From Diphasiastrum complanatum (Eukaryota > Streptophyta > Lycopodiopsida > Lycopodiales > Lycopodiaceae): DNA of 64,000 nt. The position numbers and the translations under genes were made by a program. How positions within the stretch are numbered: position 1 is the first letter of the stretch; the number at the start of each line of letters is the position of its first letter. The stretch lies in the NCBI GenBank assembly GCA_029204225.1, contig CM055096.1, forward strand, positions 64,283,370 to 64,347,369. The letters run 5' to 3'. The notes under the pieces are model-generated. The model did no database searches, was not told where the DNA came from, and worked only from the letters and a program-made list of their open reading frames with translations. This document shows positions 11,488-24,140 of the stretch, one piece after another.

Positions 11488-11567
11488 TGGTATCAGAGCA
11501 TATCACCTTGATTCTCATCAATGGTATCAGAGCATATCACCTTGATTCTCATCAATGGTATCAGAGC
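11488..11567 (+). promoter_or_regulatory. Triplicated primer-binding site of copia G
   Basis: TGGTATCAGAGC, the exact complement of the initiator-Met tRNA 3' end, occurs at 11488, 11522 and 11556. The copies are exactly 34 bases apart and joined by identical spacers of 22 bases (ATATCACCTTGATTCTCATC plus AA). Only the first site adjoins the LTR. Confidence 0.95.
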
Positions 11568-11694
11568 CTACCTACCTTGTCTTATCATAATCTGACATAG
11601 TCGAGAAGCTATCAGATCCAAGAGGCCAAGCATTCAGACAAACAACCATCAACGAGGGAACAGACTCCAAAAAGCAACGGCTTCAATCAGCAGC

Positions 11695-12732
11695 ATGCAG
11701 AGTAAGATGTGCACAATTCTTGATTCTTCAGGATCTAACTTTCTAGCCTGGAAAGTTAAGACATCATTCATACTCAAGGGCGAAGGTTTATTCCCCTGGG
11801 TGGATGGCACGGAAGAAATGCCTACGACATTAGGCAAGGAGCTATGCAAATGGAGGGAGAAAAATGACAAGGCAGTAGCTTTGCTATCATCTTCCATTGA
11901 AGATAGTCTCACACTTGACCTGGCTACACTCTCCAAATCCAAAGGAGATGTGGGATGCATTTCTCACCAGATTTCAGACGAAGTCAAGAAGTCAAATCAT
12001 GATGCTGGAAGATCAGCTGACGAATTTACAGTGGGATGGAAAGGACCTTACTTCTGTCATAAGAAAGATGAATGATCTATTCCTATCACTACACAACTCT
12101 GGAGTAGAGAATGCAGTATCAGTTGAGAAGCAGCTCACGTACCTGTTGAGAGCCTTACCCAGATCTTTCCAAATGACAAGGACCCTGCTCACGAAAGATC
12201 CTACCATGAACCTCGAAAAGGCGATTGTCGAGATTCGAGAGGAAGTCGAGACCAGAGGATATCTTGATCACAAAGATGGTTCTAACCAGGCCCTCTACGG
12301 CAACAAAGAAAAATCCAAGAAACAATTTAAGCCTAAGAGAGAGTCGAATCAGAGGCAGGATCATGATCAGCAAGCAGAGGAAACAAGCAAGGGCAACTTG
12401 AAGACTAAAGGGAGGTCGAAGCAGCAAGGTGCAGACAAGAAGACTTGCATGAGATGCAGAAGAGATGGGCATACAGTAGATAATGTTGGCTCAATCCCAA
12501 GATTGATTGTATCCATTGCCACAAGAAGGGTCATGCAGCCGTGGATTGCCGCCAGAACCCAAGAAACAAATCAACGCAGAACAAACAGGAGAATATCAAC
12601 AGTTCATCCTATGTTGAGGAGCCCGAGAGCTCAAAGATGGGTGAAGAAAGAACGAACAGAAACTGTTCGACCGCCTACATCTGTAAAGACATGTGTGCAA
12701 CATCAACATCCGACACACATGAGGTGATATTG
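11695..12732 (+). pseudogene. Copia G gag with two zinc knuckles, frameshifted
   Basis: The ATG at 11695 begins a copia gag (LDSSGSNFLAWKVK, the usual N-terminal W-K context). The frame breaks near 11940 and continues in another frame through MWDAFLTRFQTKSRSQIMML and KQLTYLLRALP. Two zinc knuckles follow: the first starts at 12446 (CMRCRRDGHTVD) and loses its register through a one-base change just before its last cysteine; the second at 12508-12549 (CIHCHKKGHAAVDC) is intact. Two adjacent knuckles are less common than one in copia gag. The following frame runs into the protease. Confidence 0.88.
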
Positions 12733-14264
12733 GACTCAGGAGCCACCTCACACTTTGTGCAATCGAGACGAATAATGTCTGATTTCAAAAGTACAGATCC
12801 CTCGAGATTCATAGTTCTTGGAGATGGATCTAAACATCAAGTGAACAATATTGATTCACTATGGCCCAACACCAACGGTAGAGATAGACGACTCGAAGAC
12901 GTTCTGTTCGTGCCTACTCTACAACAAGACTTGCTTTCTGTAGCAAGAATAGCAGATGCAAGGATGCGTGTGACATTTTCTGACGGAGCATGCAACGTGA
13001 TTGACGCCAGTACCAGTACATTAATCGCTCAAGGCAAAAGAAAAAGAAACCTATATCATCTAAAGGTATGCCTACTTACAGATCATGTGCATTAGACTCA
13101 TGATGACCAGCCAGACACTATGTGGCACAGAAGACTCTGTCACATGAACTCAATGGCACTTTATCAAGCAAGCCATCATGGAGCAATAACAGGGGCTAGC
13201 ATCTCGAATGCAACCAATTCGACCACCTGTGATGCATTTTGAAAGGCAAGATGTCATGCACTCCATTTATCAAAGACTCCTACAGAACGACCAAGATTCT
13301 GGAGTTAGTGCATTCTGACATCTGCGGACCGTTCAATGTAATCTCAGTAGGAGGTCCAAAATATTATATAACCTTCATTGATGACTATAGCAAATTTTCC
13401 AGAGTATATTTTATTCAAAATAAATCTGAAGCACTTGACAAATTCACATAATATGTGAATTGGACTGAAAGATGTACATGCAACAAGGTTAAGCAAATCA
13501 TGATAGATAGAGGTGGCGAATACATCTCGAATCGATTCACTGACTTCTGCAATGATCGTGGCATCATTCATAGAAGAACTGCAGCCTACATGCCGCAACA
13601 CAATGGTGTTGTAGAAAGGAAGAACGGAACCCTGATGGAAGCAGCCAGATGTATGATGGCCTACTCGAAGGCTAAAAGGGTATTGTGGGCTAAAGTAGTA
13701 GCTACAGCCGCATACATCCAGAACAGAACATGCAAGTCTGGTGTTCCTCACACGACACCACATGAGCTATGGTGGGGTTGAAAGCCCAACCTATCTCACA
13801 TCAGAATCTTTGGTTGTACAGCTTATGCACATATTTCTGATAAGCTTTGAAAGAAGCTTGATGGAAAAGCCAAGTAGGAATTTCTGGTAGGTTATGACAA
13901 TAATTCGTCATACTACAGAATCTACATGCCAGACATGAACATTGTGAAAACAGTGAGAGATGTCAGATTTGATGAGAGCAAGACAATGGCCAATGACGAT
14001 CCTGTCAGCTATGAAGTTATAGAGAGACAATACTATGACCTGCCGCCAATAATAGAGGGAGCAGAGGACAAACACGAAAACGAAGATTTTCGAGTCGTCT
14101 CCCATTCGAGCGACGAATCAGAGGAAGAAAGATTTGAGAGGCAGCCTACTACTACAGTTCCTGTAAATCAAGATGGTTCCAGACCGAGCAGAGTAGACAA
14201 GGACAAAGGCATTGTTGTCCCAGGAGGATCTTCCAAAAGGTCAACAAGACCACGAAGAGCATGA
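12721..14264 (+). pseudogene. Copia G protease and integrase, truncated before reverse transcriptase
   Basis: Protease keeps an intact active site, LDSGATSHF, with the Asp codon at 12733-12735. Then come the LFVPTLQQDLLSV segment, a pre-integrase region (MWHRRLCHMN), and the integrase core with the first Asp in HSDICGP (about 13317), the second in DRGGEY (about 13506) and Glu in VVERKNGT (about 13612). Stops lie after the pre-integrase, near 13449, 13780, 13848 and 13875; those at 13780 and 13848 fit CGA-to-TGA changes. An acidic linker ends at 14264, where a microsatellite block replaces the rest. Reverse transcriptase and RNase H are absent. Confidence 0.88.
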
Positions 14265-14299
14265 ACAAGATATGTGCCAAGCAGCTCAGCTTCCTTATC

Positions 14300-14679
<380 letters not shown>

Positions 14680-15495
14680 CACGGTTCCCAATTTGATAGT
14701 TTATTTATTGTTCTAGCTCTAAATCAATACTAGTTCCAAATCTTATTAGCACTGGCTTTACAAATTGTATAGATTGTTTAAGGTTTTTCAAGGGTGGTTT
14801 CACATGGAGTGAGTCCAAATGGCCCAAATCCTTTACTACAATGGTAAAGTTTTTACCAGAGGTTTTTTTCTACTGTATTTTATTAGAATGAATTGGTGGT
14901 TGTATGGCAATGCAATATGAACTGTTTTACTTGTAGTGTAACTAAATGCCTCGTTGTTGTAGTTTTCCGCTAGTATTGAATGCATTATCTTGTGTTCTAT
15001 TGTAGTTCTGTAATGAATAGATAGAGTGGTTTGTTGTTTGGAAAAGCATTTTGGGCTGTAGTTCTGTAATTGTCACCTAATGCCCATTTTGTGTTTGGCT
15101 ACCCGGCTGGTTTAGGGTTGATCCTCATGTGTACATCTTCAAGCTGTGACAGGTTCGATTACTACTGTAATGATTAAATAAAGTTGTCGGCTGTATTTGG
15201 GAATATACTATTAGTGTAACCAAAATGCTTGCTAGTTTGATTTCACTAAGTGGGTTGACATTGTTGAATGCATTATCTAGCTGATTTGTCCTCTTATGAT
15301 TAGATAGAGTAGTTGGCTATATGGCAAACTAGAAACGAAGGCCAGCTTCATAGACATTTACATCTAAGTTAAGCTTCAATATTTTAGAATCTACATAATA
15401 TGTATTCAAATTATCTTGGAACTTCATCCAATACAAATTGGAAAAACCAATTCAAAGAATATTATTATACAACTGTTTATTAGATCACAAGGAAA

Positions 15496-15674
15496 TGTAT
15501 GATATAAATGGCAAGGTGTATGTGACATCATTGCAATGCTTCATATGTTAGTGACTCCAATACTTTTATGTAGAAGACCAAAATTCAGAATCAATCTTAG
15601 AAACTTGTACTTATTAGATATAACTAGCAAGGAGTATGTAACATCATTACAATGTTTCATGTCTTGGTGACTAT
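15496..15674. repeat. Diverged 117-bp tandem duplication
   Basis: ATGATATAAATGGCAAGG followed by TATGTGACATCATTGCAATG at about 15496-15557 recurs as TTAGATATAACTAGCAAGG and TATGTAACATCATTACAATG at about 15613-15674. Confidence 0.75.
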
Positions 15675-16562
15675 AATAAATGGGAATCATTTTATGATAA
15701 TGATAAATGAAAACATATTCTAACTGTTTATAGTTGACAATCAACTTATTTATATTTATATGTATTGACGTATTTTCAAGTACCAATATTTTTTGGAATT
15801 GCTTGAATTGTTTTTTAATATGTAATAACCATTTGAGCCACATGAATCAAATATATCTATGTAGAATGATTCTAAATTATTTGCAGTCTTTTTGTCATAA
15901 GTAGTACAAATTGTAGATATAATAAAATTATTTTTAAAAGGAGCGTATAGAGATGCATTGCATTTTTGGAGGGCTTTAACAATGTTGGTGATATCTTTTT
16001 GTCAGTGATGTTGTTTGTCCAATGTAAACTTTTTTGTTTTTGATGCATTCTAACTTGTAGATGTGAATGTTCTTCGTGCTCTTTTTGGTGGATGTGTGTT
16101 TTATTGCATTCAAACAATTTATCTAATGTAAAATTGCATAGGAGTAAAATTTCAAAAATGAAATAGATAAACATAGTTTGATTTACCTTTGTAGCACTTG
16201 TTGATGCTACATCTTCTTCTGTGATAACCTAAAAATCGTGCAATAAAATTAAGTTGAAAATTATTTTCATATTTCATAATAGAAATATAAAAAGCGTTAT
16301 ACCTTATGTACTATACTATACTTAGTCTATATATATACAAAATATCAGAGTTTATTGTCTAATCAGTTCTTGTAAATAATGTGTTTAACTCTAAGTGAGT
16401 CTTTACAAGAAGAGACTAATATGATAAGTACTTTCTGCATTATGAATTGTAGTCAATAAGTGGACAATGATAAGTATTTGCGTACAATAGCATAATCGAA
16501 CAGTGACATAGTCTACATCGGATTCGACAAAGGAATACTCCATTCTGAGTGGTACTATGATT

Positions 16563-16660
16563 ATGGTCGATAGTCGATAGTTGAGTCGATGGTCGAGGCG
16601 ATAGTTGATGGTTGATAGTGAGTTGATAGTCGATGGTCGATAGTCGATAGTTGAGTCGAT
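16563..16660. repeat. GTCGATAGT-rich minisatellite with an exact 28-bp repeat
   Basis: A 28-base unit beginning ATGGTCGATAGTCGATAG is repeated exactly at 16563-16590 and 16633-16660 (70-bp period). The sequence between them is also built from GTCGATAGT and GTTGATAGT words. Confidence 0.9.
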
Positions 16661-17499
16661 TCAATGAAAATCGTCTGACTTGAACTCGAAAATTGAGTGT
16701 CAGAGTCGAAATTGTGTCGACCTTTTGCTCTGTCTCAATTATCCATGTATTTCTATAGACTGTTCGAATATGCATGTAAAATTGTAGATTTTTAGGAATG
16801 ATAGTTCATTTCTACAGGCTATTATAAGGAGTGAGTATTAATAGTGGATAGGAGTTTTCAGAAGATAGAATTAGGAGAGTAGGAGTAAGATTAAACTCCA
16901 ACAATAAAAAACTGATCAAATTTTGGATTTCAATGAGTTTTCTTGTAGAGTAATTGAAATTCTATTGCGTTGACACAATTTATCTATAGATAAACTGTTT
17001 CTTAATATCATTCATTATAATGTGAAAATTGACATTCTAAGACTTCAGTAGATCTTTAGATCAAATTCTATGTACTTTTATTACATAAAATTAGCTACTT
17101 TTGGTGGTTTTTCAATCAAGATTGGTGCTACACATGAACATTTTCTGCCATTTGTCTTTTGTCTAACATTTTCTACCATTTGGTCATTTTAAAAACTTGT
17201 TAGATCTTGATTGTTTTGTTGAGTTGCTAGGTTGTTTGCATTGAGAAAATCCAAGGTACTATTGATGTATAGTTTTTAAGATCATCAATTTTTGTTTTTT
17301 TATTGGATCAATATAATTGAAATGCCCTCTCATAGCTCGCTTTTGATCATGGCTTCCGTTGCTCAAGACGAAATTTAGCTCCCAAAAGTGAGGTTTGAGA
17401 AATAACAAAATAATAACCAACAAAATAGCTTAAGCATCAAATTTATCCTAATAAAATGACAGAGAAGTAGCAGAAGTGGCAGAACAAAAACCAAGGCTT

Positions 17500-17773
17500 T
17501 CATGAACTATATTGGTAATATCTTGCAATCTTGCGTGTAGAATGCTTATTTTATGCTATTTTCGGATCCACACATGTGAAATATAATAGCTTACTATTTT
17601 TTTACGAACAACAATTTCGTCATATCTTAAGTTTGATGTTTTATCAAGTTCTTAGTGAGTTTGCATCTCTTTCATTGAGTAGATGTTGATTTTTCTTCAT
17701 TGGCAGGATTGGTAGAGTTGATCTATTTCTAACCAAAGATCAAGTTATGGAATTGGATCTAAAATTTAAAACA
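17500..17773 (+). mobile_element. Partial LTR of copia family B (copy B0)
   Basis: The segment aligns with the last 270 bases or so of the family B LTRs at 26.5-26.7 and 31.6-31.9 kb, including GGATCCACACATGTGAAAT and CTAACCAAAGATCA. It ends at ACA directly before a primer site. The left half of the LTR is missing or too diverged to recognise. Confidence 0.8.
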
Positions 17774-17785
17774 TTGTATCAGAGC
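17774..17785 (+). promoter_or_regulatory. Primer-binding site of copia B0
   Basis: TTGTATCAGAGC, one base from the initiator-Met complement TGGTATCAGAGC, immediately after the LTR remnant. Confidence 0.8.
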
Positions 17786-18354
17786 TTGTGCTGTAGGTTT
17801 TGAGAGGGTCAAGTACATCTATCAAGGATTTGGAGAAGATATCAATGATAGACCATGCTAGATTGACTTCTATCCAAAAATTGAGTTTCTTGCATATTTA
17901 GATTGGATATTTTGTAGATCTAAAATCATTTGAGGAATTTCAATTTTACACCATACTTACCAAAAATAGCTGATTTTGGATGCATTAGGAAGGTCTTACT
18001 TGAGGCTACAATATTCTATAACAAGTTATAGGCAATTGCATGTAGAATTTGAAATATTCAATTTTTTGTGATTTTGTCAAAACTCTAATTTTAATTGGAT
18101 CTCTATTTTGTGAGATTACTGAACTTCAAGAGTGTGTTTCAATCTAAGTAATGGCAAGAGTCATTAGATTGAGGATAGATCATAGGTTGATCAAGATTTC
18201 TACATTCTATGTGTTGATTTGCTAGATATAAGTGCTAGAAGAGAATTGAGAGGTTCCATATGTTTGTGATTTCTTTTGGAAACATTTGTTGTATTTCAAA
18301 AGAGTGCTTTGTGCATTGGAACAAGTTGAAAGAGAAGGATCAAGTCATTGCAAC

Positions 18355-18683
18355 ATGGCTACATCAAGTGGATACATGTTGGAAGGCAATGATAGGCTTA
18401 CCTCAAGCAACTATTCATTGTGAAAAGTGATGATGGAATCACTTCTTGAGATGAATGATGTTTTGGATATTGTTGTAGATTTGGAGGAGAGGCCAACAAC
18501 ACAGCAAGAACAATCGAGGTATGACAAGAGAGCTAAAAGAGCTCTACACATGATAAAGATGAATGTTACCAATGAACTTCTCAAGGAAGTTGGTAAGATT
18601 ACTTCATCAAAGGATGCTTGGGATTTATTAAAGAAGCTTTATGAATCCAAGTCTACTTCTAGAGTTTTGACTCTAAGAAGGAA
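18355..18683 (+). pseudogene. Copia B0 gag, N-terminal part, broken and fused
   Basis: The ATG at 18355 matches the gag start of the fuller B element at 27344. Codon 23 is TGA (18421-18423) where the other copy has TGG. The frame then runs through LLEMNDVLDIVVDLEERP, YDKRAKRALHMIKMN and LYESKSTSRVLTLRRK. Family B similarity stops at 18683, the point equivalent to about 27668 in the other copy, and family C sequence begins without a gap. The gag zinc knuckle is not present in this fragment. Confidence 0.9.
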
Positions 18684-21600
18684 GTTCCACCAACAAGCAA
18701 ACGCTGCCTCAACCAGTCACTCGATCTAGCCTCAAGAGGAAGATGAAGCTGCCTTCATGAGCAATGTCAAAAATTTGCAGGATGTCGATTCCTAGTACCT
18801 GGACTCCAAAGCAACCCAACACCTGACCCATCATCGGGACTGGTTCCAAAGCTACAAGCCTTTCACCGATTCTAGAGTTGTGCAGCTTGGAGACAACTCA
18901 ACTCACTCCATTGAAGGTGAAGGAACTGTCAGGGTCGAATTTCAGAGAGGTGTTGTTAAGTTGTTGTTCAATGTTCTATATATTTTGAACCTTACCAAAA
19001 ATTTGCTTTCTATAAGCAGAATCACCGATTCTGGTCGAAGGGTCAAATTCAATACAGAGGGCTGTACTATTCTTGACAAGTCTAGGAAAGTCTTAGCTTT
19101 CGGTAGAAGATGTGGCTACCTTTACAAAGTATGTCATTGTTTTTCTACAAATAGTCAAGCTCTTATTTCTACTTTTGAATCAAATCATATATTGTGGTAT
19201 TTCAGACTAGGCCATTTAAACCTCAAGAGTATTCAACAAATGTTAAATCAAAACTTAGTGCAAGATCTTCCTTCTATTAGCAAATCCGATTCTCCATGTG
19301 AAAGCTGTATTATCAGCAAGCATGCTAGAAGTCCATTTACTCCATATTCAGTTCATACTTCTAGAGATTTGCTAGATCTTGTACATAGTGACCTTTGTGG
19401 CCCAATGCAAACTTCTTCCACAGGGGAAGCTTTTTATTTTATGACTTTTATCGATGACTTTTCTAGGAGAACTGCTACTTACTTTTTGAAGAATAAATCC
19501 GATACTTTCAAGTTCTTCATACAATTCAAGGCATCTATAGAAAATCAAACCTAGAGAATAATCAAAGCTCTACATACTGATGGAGGGGGAGAATAGATCT
19601 CCACCGAGTTCAAGGAATTCTGTAAGGCCTATGGAATACACCAACAATACACCACTAGATACTCTTCTTAGTCCAATGGTGTAGTAGAACGGAAGAATCG
19701 AACACTCATCGAGAGTGCCAAAAGCATGATGGCCCATGCTTTTCTTCCAAAGAGATTCTGGACAGAAGTTGTCACTACAACTGCCTACTTGCAAAATCGA
19801 TCTATAACTAAGGCCTTGAATGGCAAGACACCTTATGAGGTGTGGACTGGATCGAAGCCATCACTCAAACATATTCGAGTGTTTGGTTGCGTTGCCTATG
19901 CTCAAATCCCGGAAGATCTAAGAAAGAAGCTGGATGACAAAAGCACAAAATCCATTTTCATTGGCTACTCTCCAAACCACAAGACATATGAGCTCTACAA
20001 CTTGAACAATCAGAAGACATTTACGAGCAGAGATGTCATATTCATGGAAGGCCAATTTTTTGACCACAAGGGAAAAGCTCCAAAAAAATTTGACCCAAGA
20101 GTCGAACAGTCCAAATCCGGCCCTAGGGTCGAACAACAGAAAATTGATACTGACTCGGACACCGAGTCAGAACCTCAATGGATCGAACAACATCAAAGGG
20201 TCAAAATTCAACCCAGAGGATCAAGTTGACCCAGACAACCTCCATCCTGAGGCAAGAACCAAACATTATTCACGAGGCAATGTCAACACCAGATGCTGAA
20301 CAATGGAAAGTTGCCATGGATGCAGAATTTGATTCTATGATCGATAATCAAATGTGGCCATAACTGAGCTGCCAAAGGATCAAAATCCGATTCCATGCAA
20401 GTGGTTATTCAAAGTGAAGTATGATGTTGAAGGTAAAATAAATCGATACAAGGCCAGGCTGGTAGCCGAAGACTTCTCCCAGATTTTTGACCTAGATAAT
20501 TCTGAAATCTTCAGTCCTGTGGTAAATCATGCTTCAATTCGTTTACTTCTTTCCTATGCAGCTGCAGCCGACTTTCAGTTCACCAAATGGACATCCAAAC
20601 TGGCTTCCTCAATGGCACCATTGAAGAGAAAATATACATATCCCAGCCAAAAGGATATGAGCTAAAGGGCAAGGAGCACCTAGTGTGCAAAATTCACAAA
20701 GCTTTGTACGGTCTAAAACAGTTTTCAAGAGCTTGGTTTCAGAAGATTAATACTTTTCTAAACAAAAATGGTTTCATTCCAAACTCTGCAGACTCAAATG
20801 TTTCTTTCAAGTCTGTATCAGATTCTTTCATAATCATCACTCTTTATATTGATGACATGTTACTGTTTAGTAACAATTTAAATTTGTTGAAGGATACCAA
20901 GTGCTTGTTAGCATAGGAGTACAGAATGATCGATATGGGTCCAGCACACTACTGTCTCAAAATTTAGATTTTTCAAATTTGACCCAGCAGACAGATTTTT
21001 ATCAGTTAGCAGAGATACCTCACCAATGTACTGAGAAAATATGAAATGGCTGAGTGCAAACCGAGCCACTTCCCACTTGATCGAGAAAATGAAACAGCAT
21101 CCATTTCACTCCATAATCGAATCATTGATGTATGCTATGCTTTGCACTCGACCCGACCTTGCTTACTCAATCAGCTCTCTTAGCCAATTCTGTTCAAATC
21201 TAGGTCCAGTCCATTGGAAGGCTCTCATGAAGATCATGAATTATGTCCAAGCTACAAAACACTTGAGCATCTACTACGGAAACAACCAATTTGTCAGTAT
21301 TCTAGAGGGCTACACATATGCAGATTGGAAAGGAGATATCGATACAAGAAATTGATCTCTGGATTTGTGATCTTGTTCAATCAAGGCCCAAATTCATGGA
21401 ATAGCCAAAAATAGACTTCAGTAGCATTATCTTCGATAGAATCAAAATACATAGCTACCACGAATGCTACCAAGGAGGCAATTTGACTAAGAAACCTACT
21501 TGCAAATATCAAAATTATTCAGTCACATCCAACAACCCTCTACTGTGACAATCAAAGCGCCATTGCACTATCTATGAATCCAAGATTTCACTCTCAAAGT

Positions 21601-21793
21601 AATCATATCGAAATCAGGTATCACTACCTTAGAGAGAAAGTGCAAAGCAAAAAAATTTATTTGGTTTAATGTAGGATAGAGTTATAGGCAGCAAATTACT
21701 TCACCAAGGCTTTATCAAAGGAGCATCATCTCAGATTTAACAATCTGCTAAATATGAAAATCGAAATTTTTCAAGATCCACATTAAGGGAGAG
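18684..21793 (+). pseudogene. Copia family C pol (protease to RNase H), broken
   Basis: The fragment starts just after the position of the gag zinc knuckle. Protease reads LDSKAT at 18802-18810, where Gly of Asp-Ser-Gly has become Lys. Pre-integrase keeps RLGHLN and CESC; integrase keeps Asp in HSDLCGP, Asp in HTDGGGE and Glu in VVERKNRT. Reverse transcriptase has YKARLVAEDF, MDIQTGFLNG, LYGLKQ and the catalytic YIDD at 20845-20856. RNase H remnants include SVALSSIESKYIA and YCDNQSA. At least eight stops and several frameshifts are present; many stops (TAG for CAG, TGA for TGG) fit transitions. A polypurine tract ends the fragment. Confidence 0.9.
21784..21793 (+). promoter_or_regulatory. Polypurine tract of copia C
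   Basis: TAAGGGAGAG directly precedes the TG of the 3' LTR and would prime plus-strand synthesis. Confidence 0.8.
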
Positions 21794-22690
21794 TGTTGGA
21801 ATTCATGCTCAAGCCCAATTCCATTAGGTAATGAGCATCCTAAAAGCTGTCTATACTTGTTCTAAAATAAAAAACTACAAAAATGAATGAAGAAGAAGGC
21901 TCAAATTTTTTTACAGAGTATTGAAAAATTCAGGATCAAATTTTTTGACCTAAGCCTTTTTTTATCCAATGTTAATCCCATCAAAGAAAGATTTTCCGAC
22001 CCTAGATCAAATTGGATCGAGGCAAAAAATATCTGGACGTCTTTGACCCTGGATCGGATCAAATCGGGTCTAACTTTTTTGACCCTGGTTCACTGTTATA
22101 TTTTTGACCCTTTATAAAATCTAACATTGTCAACTCAGAATCTTTCGATACTGTATCGACTCAAAAAATCCGAGATTTTTTTATATCCAAAAGTCATAAT
22201 TTTTCGATACAGGATCGACTCAGAAAATCCGTAATATTTCAAGTCATTGTAATTTTTGAGTCGGTGTATATTTTTTGAGTCTTTGTATATTCTCGAGTAC
22301 TTGTAAATTTCGCTACCGTTAACTAGAAATCCGACCCACATACTGTTAAAATAACGGCTATATTCTATGGGAATGTAAGTAGATTAACTAAGGCTTTCGA
22401 TTCACTGATCAACTGACTGACATCCAATGAAGTCAATGCCTTGACACACATCTTTTCTAACAATGTACATGTATTATTCTACAACGATGATCAGTGGTTA
22501 AGATAGTATTAGAATCAGTTAATTAGTAATTATTCGATTATTCAGACATCAACGAACTCAACTGAAGTATAGGTTTTTGCGGCTACTATCTTGCGTCCAG
22601 CTTCAAGCAGTATACTCAGTTTTTATCTATCTAATCAGAGTGCATCGTTCCACTAATATACTATTCTATTGCGCATTGTGTTACTATGAT
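21794..22690 (+). mobile_element. 3' LTR of copia C (right end approximate)
   Basis: The LTR starts TGTTGGAATTC after the polypurine tract. Its first part carries repeated GATCGA/GACCC words and two copies of a TCGATAC-ATCGACTCA segment at about 22146 and 22207. CTATATTCTATGGG near 22360 is a possible TATA region. The right end lacks a matching 5' LTR and is set only by the start of unrelated sequence before 22783; the 22690-22782 segment is unassigned. Confidence 0.65.
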
Positions 22691-22782
22691 TCATCTTGAA
22701 CTCTCTTGTAACTGCTGCACTTCTGATCCATCACCACCTGCTCCACTTCCGCTGGCGCACCACGTTGTCACCAATTTCCTAT

Positions 22783-24140
22783 ACAAGAGGGAATACACAA
22801 CACCAAGGACACCACAACAAAATGGAGTGGCCGAGAGGAAGAATCGGACTTTATGTAAAAGTGCCAAAGCTATGAGATTAGGTGCTAATCTTCCAAAACC
22901 ATTTTGGGATCAAGCATTGTTGCGTGCTAACTTTCATAAAACTTTTGGATGTATTTGCTATGTCAATATAACTTCTGATGATAGGACAAAGGAGGATCCA
23001 TCTTCAAGGAAATGTATATTTGTTGGATATAGTGAGGTGAGTAAAGCCTACAAGGTTTACATTCCTTCTACTACTGAGGTGATTATTGGTAATGATATCA
23101 TTTTTTATGAGGGGAATATTCCAAAGGTGTCTTCAAGTGATGATATTGTGGATGGATCTAACATTCTTGAGGTTGATGTAAAGGATCCTACTTTAGATGG
23201 TGATGATGATGGACCTTCATCAAGTCAAAATGCAAGGAGAACATCAAGGGAAAGACAAATGTCTTCAAGGCTTCCATATGATGAGAAAGGTAAGCAAGTT
23301 GTTAAAGGGTACACACTTTGCTTTCCTAACCTCTTTTGATGAACCTATTTTGTGTAGATGAAGCAAGGAACAAAGAGGAGTGGATCCAAGCAATAGATTT
23401 TGAGTATCAAGCTCTTATAAAGAATGAAACATGGATATTGGTGGAGTTACCTAAGGATAAGAAAGCTATTGGATGTAAATGCATCTTCAAGGTGAAGACA
23501 AACCAAGATGGATCTATCAATAAGCATAAGGCAAGATTGGTGGCAAAAGGATATGCTAAAAAACATGGTATTGAATATGATGAAATCTTTGCACCCGTGG
23601 CAAAGATGGTAAGCATTCAGGTCATCATCTCTCTTGCGACTCTTTGTGGATGGGATCTATGGCAATTGGATATCACAAATGCATTTTTGAATGGTGATCT
23701 TGAAGAAGAAGTGTACATGGAGCAAACCAAGAGCTACATTTCATTTACAAAGCCAAATCATGTGTATCGTATACAAAAGAGCTTATATGGCCTTAAGCAA
23801 GCACCAAGGAGTTGGTATGCTAAGCTTAACACATTTTTAGTCTCTCAAGGGTTTTTTATAAGTGAGTATGATCATTCAATTTATTATAGGTTTGTTAGAA
23901 ATGATGTTACCATCTTGCTAATATATGTGGATGATAACATCTTCAATGGTGGAGACAACCAAGATGTGGAGGATATCAAGAGTGCTCTCAAGAGTGAGTT
24001 TGAGGTGCATGATCTTGGTCATTTGCATTACAAATAGAAGTGACTAGATCCATCAAGGACATTACTCTCTATAGGAATCTAGTTGGTTAACTCATCTATC
24101 TAACCATCACAAGACCAGATCTAAGCTATTGTGTTGGGAG
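22783..24140 (+). pseudogene. Copia family B integrase end and reverse transcriptase fragment (B2)
   Basis: The fragment aligns with 29050-30640 of the fuller B element. It starts in the integrase (TPRTPQQNGVAERKNRTL, with the catalytic Glu) and runs through the linker and reverse transcriptase, with YVDD at 23924-23935. Two internal deletions relative to B are visible: about 85 bases after LLRAN-F near 22930, and about 130 bases after DLGHLHYK near 24045. A frameshift lies near 23330. It ends abruptly at 24140 where a chromovirus LTR begins. Confidence 0.9.

Larger units (their letters stand above)
14680..17499. other. AT-rich non-coding stretch with diverged local duplications
   Basis: No gene is recognisable. 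Two diverged copies of a segment with TGAATGCATTATCT and TAGATAGAGT occur around 14930-15050 and 15215-15330. Two further repeat sets are listed separately. The short minus-strand frames near 15.5-16.8 kb are rich in common AT-codon residues and resemble nothing known. Confidence 0.6.

Noticed and set aside
11488-11567. CRISPR-like direct repeats
   Set aside because: The repeats are tRNA primer-binding sites with identical, not variable, spacers, in an LTR element.
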